DNA of 64,000 nucleotides from Pachyseris speciosa. Lineage: Eukaryota; Cnidaria; Anthozoa; Scleractinia; Pachyseridae. Below are positions 59,886 through 64,000 of the stretch, piece by piece. The translations under genes were made by a program, and so were the position numbers. Each line of letters opens with the position of its first letter. Within the stretch, counting starts at the first letter, position 1. The notes below the pieces were generated by a model that saw only the letters and a list, made by a program, of their open reading frames with translations, was not told where the DNA came from and ran no database searches. The stretch covers positions 743,501 to 807,500 of the forward strand of contig JAEMWC010000093.1 of NCBI GenBank assembly GCA_016490735.1, read 5' to 3'.

Positions 59886-60402
59886 GGGTCACAGTCCAGT
59901 TTTATTTTTTGGCAGTCCAATTTTATTTTTTGACAGTTCAGTTTTATTTTTTGACAGTCCAGTTTTATTTTTTCACAGTTCAGTTTTAATTTTTCACAGT
60001 CTACTTTTGTTTCTCACAGTTCAGTTTTACTTTTTAGTTTGTCACTCCCCAGTTTTAGTTTTCACTCCTCAGTTTTAGTTTTCACTCCTCAGTTTTAGTT
60101 TTCACTCCTCAGTTTTGGTTTTCACTCCCCAGTTTTAGTTTTTACTCCTCAGTTTTGGTTTTCACTCCCCAGTTTTATTTTTCACTCCTCAGTTTTAGTT
60201 TTCACTCCCCAGTTTTAGTTTTCACTCCCCAGTTTTAGTTTTCACTCCTCAGTTTTAGTTTTCACTCCTCAGTTTTGGTTTTCACTCCCCAGTTTTGGTT
60301 TTTAGTTTTCACTCCCCAGTTTTAGTTTTTACTCCTCAGTTTTGGTTTTCACTCCCCAGTTTTGGTTTTTAGTTTTCACTCCCCAGTTTTACTTTTTAGT
60401 AA
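59886..60402. repeat. Minisatellite of about 20-22 bp units
   Basis: About 24 units in two subfamilies: GACAGTCCAGTTTTATTTTT on the left (to about 60030) and CACTCCTCAGTTTTAGTTTT on the right. It ends about 97 bp before the transposase start codon and may be a subterminal repeat of that element. Confidence 0.9.
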
Positions 60403-60498
60403 TTACCAGATCTCCCTCGGTTAAACCTAAAGGCGGGAATTTTAATTTTCCGCCATTTTGATTCTTTAGTACGAATCTCTTAACGTCTGAGCTGCAAA

Positions 60499-61707
60499 AT
60501 GCCATTACCAATATATACACCATGTATGAGCGACAATGTTAATTCTGACGAAAACGAGCTAGAACTTATATCACAGTACTTTAAACAAGGCTACAGCAAT
60601 CTGGAAATACTTGAATTTCTAAAGCTTCATGACATAATTATAAGTTTATCAACCCTGAAAAGACGTCTTCGATCTCTAGCTCTATTGAGAAGATCCACCG
60701 TATCTGATGATGACCTGAAGAACGCCATCGAGAAGGAACTTGGTAAAAGTGGTTGTTTTGTGGGATACCGCAAGATGTGGTGCAGGCTCAGAAAGAAGGG
60801 GGTTATTGTTAAAAGAGCAACGGTCATGAGGTGTCTCAGAGAACTCGATCCTGATGGCGTGGATAGCAGACGAAAAAAGAGGTTGCGTCGAAGGGCTTAT
60901 CACTCGAAAGGACCGAATTTCATATGGCATATTGATGGCCACGATAAATTAAAGCCATATGGCTTCAGCGTGCATGGATGTATCGATGGCTTTTCAAGAA
61001 GGCTTATCTGGCTGGAGGTAGGCTCCACAAACAAAAACCCAGAAGTGATTGCAAAATACTATCTGGACGCTGTAAAGCAGTCGCATGGAGTACCCAGGAA
61101 GATCAGATCGGATGATGGGACTGAAAACAGTGTGATTGAGGCAATGCATACTTGCCTTAGGTCCTCACACATTGATGAAAATGCTGGCGAGATATGTTTT
61201 GTCATTGGCAGATCAACGGCAAACCAAAGAATTGAGGCCTATTGGTCTCAACTTGTTAAAGACGGCCCTGGTTGGTGGATAAACTTTTTCAAAGATTTGT
61301 CAGATCTGGGACTATTTAATGGCTCCGACCCAGTTCACCAGGATTGTATTCGATTTTGCTTTATGAAAATATTGAGAGAAGAGCTTTATCAAGTTGCTGA
61401 AATGTGGAATCAACATCAAATAGCGTCAAGCAAATTTGGTAACAGCAGTGTTCCTAGAGGAAAACCTGACTGCATGTATTTCTTACCTCACCTCTACAAC
61501 ACAGAGGACTACAAAGTAAACATTGACCCCTATGAAGTGGAAGAGTTTATTGATAATTCAACCATGAGTTCCGCTGATTATAGCGAGGAGTTTGAGGAGT
61601 TTGCCTTAACAGTAATGAATCTTCTTGGTCTGAGCTTACCACAAGATGTTAACGAAGGACTTGATCTGTATCTGCGACTAATTCTAGAGATTGACAAGTT
61701 AACATAA
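60499..61707 (+). CDS. Integrase-core (rve-type DDE) transposase, intact
   Basis: Single uninterrupted 402-codon frame. Residues 20-62 look like a helix-turn-helix (ISQYFKQGYSNLEILEFL, TLKRRLRSL) for end binding. Residues about 140-255 form an RNase H-like integrase core with all three acidic residues: D146 in WHIDGHDK, D205 in RSDDGTEN and E246 in NQRIEAYW. The C-terminal part is Asp/Glu-rich. It is the same architecture as the dead gene at 16319-17400 but different in sequence. No introns, stops or frameshifts, so this copy is recent or maintained. The start at 60499 gives the full helix-turn-helix; a second Met is codon 10. Placement in a named superfamily (for example IS3EU or Ginger-like) is not certain, and a domesticated gene cannot be excluded. 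Confidence 0.85.
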   Translation: MPLPIYTPCMSDNVNSDENELELISQYFKQGYSNLEILEFLKLHDIIISLSTLKRRLRSLALLRRSTVSDDDLKNAIEKELGKSGCFVGYRKMWCRLRKKGVIVKRATVMRCLRELDPDGVDSRRKKRLRRRAYHSKGPNFIWHIDGHDKLKPYGFSVHGCIDGFSRRLIWLEVGSTNKNPEVIAKYYLDAVKQSHGVPRKIRSDDGTENSVIEAMHTCLRSSHIDENAGEICFVIGRSTANQRIEAYWSQLVKDGPGWWINFFKDLSDLGLFNGSDPVHQDCIRFCFMKILREELYQVAEMWNQHQIASSKFGNSSVPRGKPDCMYFLPHLYNTEDYKVNIDPYEVEEFIDNSTMSSADYSEEFEEFALTVMNLLGLSLPQDVNEGLDLYLRLILEIDKLT

Positions 61708-62950
61708 AAACTGAGCTTTCAATGCGTGTTAATATTTCCAAAGTATACGGTTTCCTAATGCAGTGTAGGGTTTCCAGGTTTCTTTGGATTAACTAACTTG
61801 TCATAAATGCATAGTCGCACAGAGGAGAGATACTTAAACATTTTCACGCCATGCCCTTTCGCCAAGACTTGTATTATTGCTGCACTTCTTTCTGTCCAAA
61901 CAGAATGCTTATGTTACGACAATAAACAACAAAAACGTTGGAAAATCTCATTGTCTTTTAATAATAACATGCACATCTTGGAACATTTTGTGCAAGGGCC
62001 TACTGACAACTATTAACGACAACCTTAAACAACTGGCACCAAGCCATCTGCCCTCTTGTTCTCCCTTTGTAACTCTCCAGAGAATTAATCTTTGCCGAAG
62101 TCTTTTCAAGACAGCAATCATTTTTAACTAAAGCAATATTATGTGAAAATCACACCAACAGGAAAGGGACAACAAGGGAAATGGATTGGGTAGCTAACAT
62201 TGTACAATAGAATCAAATGTCAACTGAAGTTATATAACATGCTTCTTAGTTACCCAACTGATGAACAAACTAACTCAACATCTGAAGCATTGTTCTTGTG
62301 ACAATGTTTGCAGTATGAGAGGGGGAAAGACCATAAAGGAGTAAATAACTTCAAGGTACGATTGCAAACAATCCTATTTTTCTCATATCATGATTGAAAA
62401 CCTGTCTTTTACAGAAAAAAGTAACAACGCTTTACATCAGTGTTTGATCTTTCTTGTTTGTTTATTTGTTTTTGAGAGTATGGAATGAAAGAAAGTTGAC
62501 ATAATGAAAAGGATAGGCTTCAGAAATAAAATCTTTAGTCAGTCAGTTGTTTTCATGGTTAGCTTTGGTTCAGTGACAATCCAAACAAACAAACAAACAA
62601 TGAACCAAACCAAAACTACACAATTGAACTAAAACAACATTAGCACAAATAAATAGCGTTATTCATCACACTGCCAAGTAATCCTCCTAAAGTGAAGGTT
62701 GCAGATGAAACATCATAACAATACATGTATCAGGTCATTTGGTCACCAACAACAACCCATAATTCCTACCATAATCAAAATTAACACAACTAGGTACAAA
62801 TCAGGGAAGAAAATTACAATTTTGATGGTATGAAATTCATTCAGATATTTTCCTTCTTCCAACTAAAATTATACATGCATGTATGAAATGTTTGGATTCT
62901 ACATGTAGTCAAGGGTGTGAATTTGCATGATCACACTGGGGCTTGAAGAG
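61708..62950. other. Intergenic space between convergent transposase and HECT genes
   Basis: AATAAA at 61921-61926 is a candidate poly(A) signal for the transposase. A CAAA/AACC-rich stretch is at 62580-62640. The open frames here have no recognisable domain. No terminal inverted repeat matching the upstream flank was found. Confidence 0.4.
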
Positions 62951-64000
62951 TCACATAATGTCCATTTCCCAGCTCCCTTTCTCCAAAATATTTTGGAACT
63001 GTTCTCTTAATTCCACGAAATTGGAATAAGTGGAAGGTAGTTCCAGGATTGGCCCACATGTGTGAGCTATAGGTCTGGAACTAGCACCCTCCAGTCTAGT
63101 AAACGAGATTTCAATCTTGTTGCCAGTTAAGACATCAGAAGCTGTTGTGAACCTTAAGAACTGGATTAGCTTTGCATTGTCCAGTCCTCGTATGTATCTC
63201 TGCAGAAATTTTAGTGCATCGCGTTCTGCTTCAGTGTTTGGCTGTGCTTCAAGTGAATTAAGAACTTTCTTGTTTGTTGGATTAATTGTATCATAGAAAC
63301 CTTGAATACCTGCAATGGTCTGAAACTGTGGATACTGTTTCAGCCGTTGAACAATAGGCTGCCAGGTGGCAATCAGGACATGAGGTTTCTGTATCAGTTC
63401 CTGATTGGCAATCTCTACAAGCACTTTCTTCAGATTCTCTGGGCTGACCAGTGACCTACAATTAAATCTCTCAAGGAAATCAAACAACTCATCATTTTCA
63501 TCTGGAAATTCAGCTTTTCCAAGATAATCTGCAACCAACTCTTCTTCGACAGGAGACAAAAACTTCATGAAAGACTCAAAAACAATGCCTTCAGGAACTG
63601 CTCCATCAAACAGGCAGTAGCACATGAAAGCCTTTGATAAAAACAAAGGGAAATAGGAAACTGATTGGAACCCTTTCACTAAAATTCTACCAACTGCTCC
63701 CCACTCCTTAATAAAATGATCATGCCTCACAAAAGGCACTCTTTCTCTTTCCCCTATTGTCATGCTATTTGCAAACTCTTTCCAAAATAAAGAGAAAACC
63801 TCTCTTGTAACTCCAATACCCACACCCTCTTCTTTTTGTCCCCTCTCATTAATAATTGTAAACACTAACTCAGATTGCATGGTTTTCTCATCTTTGAAAT
63901 GCTCAATCATATCTTTAAGAATACATGAGCGGTGAACTGTTAGTGAAACTATCTCCTCTGTGCTTTCATCATTTTCTGAAATTACAAATTCTGCTGGTTC
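62951..64000 (-). CDS. HECT-type E3 ubiquitin ligase, C-terminal part, runs off the right edge
   Basis: Open from the window edge to TGA at 62953-62951; about 349 codons visible. The frame stays open through 63911-64000, so the Met at 63908-63910 is not the real start. It shows a HECT domain: VHRSCILKDMIEHF and GVGIGVTREVFSLFWKEF at the N-lobe, SKAFMCYCLFDGAVPEG, RFTTASDVLTG, and the C-lobe RPIAHTCGPILELPSTYSNF with the conserved TC catalytic Cys (residue 285 counted from the Met at 63910). HECT ligases take ubiquitin on this Cys and pass it to a substrate. The match is to the divergent, multi-copy HECT proteins often annotated in corals and fish as G2/M phase-specific ligase-like. Substrate unknown; the N-terminal domains are outside the window. 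Confidence 0.88.
   Translation of the reverse strand, partial: EPAEFVISENDESTEEIVSLTVHRSCILKDMIEHFKDEKTMQSELVFTIINERGQKEEGVGIGVTREVFSLFWKEFANSMTIGERERVPFVRHDHFIKEWGAVGRILVKGFQSVSYFPLFLSKAFMCYCLFDGAVPEGIVFESFMKFLSPVEEELVADYLGKAEFPDENDELFDFLERFNCRSLVSPENLKKVLVEIANQELIQKPHVLIATWQPIVQRLKQYPQFQTIAGIQGFYDTINPTNKKVLNSLEAQPNTEAERDALKFLQRYIRGLDNAKLIQFLRFTTASDVLTGNKIEISFTRLEGASSRPIAHTCGPILELPSTYSNFVELREQFQNILEKGSWEMDIM

Noticed and set aside
1..64000. CRISPR arrays, bacterial operons, riboswitches or replication origins
   Set aside because: The window is intron-rich nuclear eukaryotic DNA. The tandem repeats seen are microsatellites, a minisatellite and transposon repeats without unique spacers.

Overview
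This 64 kb window is eukaryotic nuclear DNA. It is AT-rich, its genes are interrupted by many GT-AG introns, it carries tRNA-derived SINEs, LINE and Penelope fragments, and it is densely seeded with short inverted-repeat DNA transposons. The SINE families, the Penelope fragments and the plant-like two-domain phosphoethanolamine methyltransferase together suggest an anthozoan cnidarian, probably a stony coral. That assignment is inference from sequence character, not from a database search.

Layout. The left edge holds the first ten coding exons of a 5-oxoprolinase gene (minus strand, 461-9157; the rest lies beyond the left edge), with a palindromic SINE composite and other repeats in its introns. 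From 9.6 to 21.1 kb there is no host gene I can support. That stretch is a mobile-element island: a 429-bp foldback, two 447-bp MITEs in opposite orientation (one of them in the first 5-oxoprolinase intron), a Penelope reverse-transcriptase remnant, and a 4.4-kb element with long inverted arms that carries a decayed integrase-type transposase. A two-exon GFOD-like oxidoreductase gene follows (minus, 21663-23397). A ten-exon phosphoethanolamine N-methyltransferase gene runs on the plus strand (27682-37313). The stretch 37.5-43.9 kb is again repeat-rich; its centrepiece is a 5'-inverted LINE insertion with a MITE inside it and a second MITE inside the first. An 18-exon coiled-coil gene covers 44.3-59.1 kb on the plus strand. 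The right end holds a minisatellite, an intact 402-residue integrase-core transposase gene (60499-61707) and, facing it, the C-terminal part of a HECT ubiquitin-ligase gene (62951 to the right edge).

Function. The metabolic genes (5-oxoprolinase of the gamma-glutamyl cycle, GFOD-like oxidoreductase, phosphocholine synthesis) are ordinary housekeeping genes with no sign of joint regulation. The most informative features are structural: nested transposons whose target-site duplications can still be read, a set of MITEs sharing an AGGCC-type terminus and TTA/TAA target duplications, micro-exon pairs repeated in the coiled-coil gene, and the facing transposase and HECT genes at the right edge. 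Exon borders were deduced by eye from splice signals and reading-frame closure; for all four spliced genes the frames close exactly.
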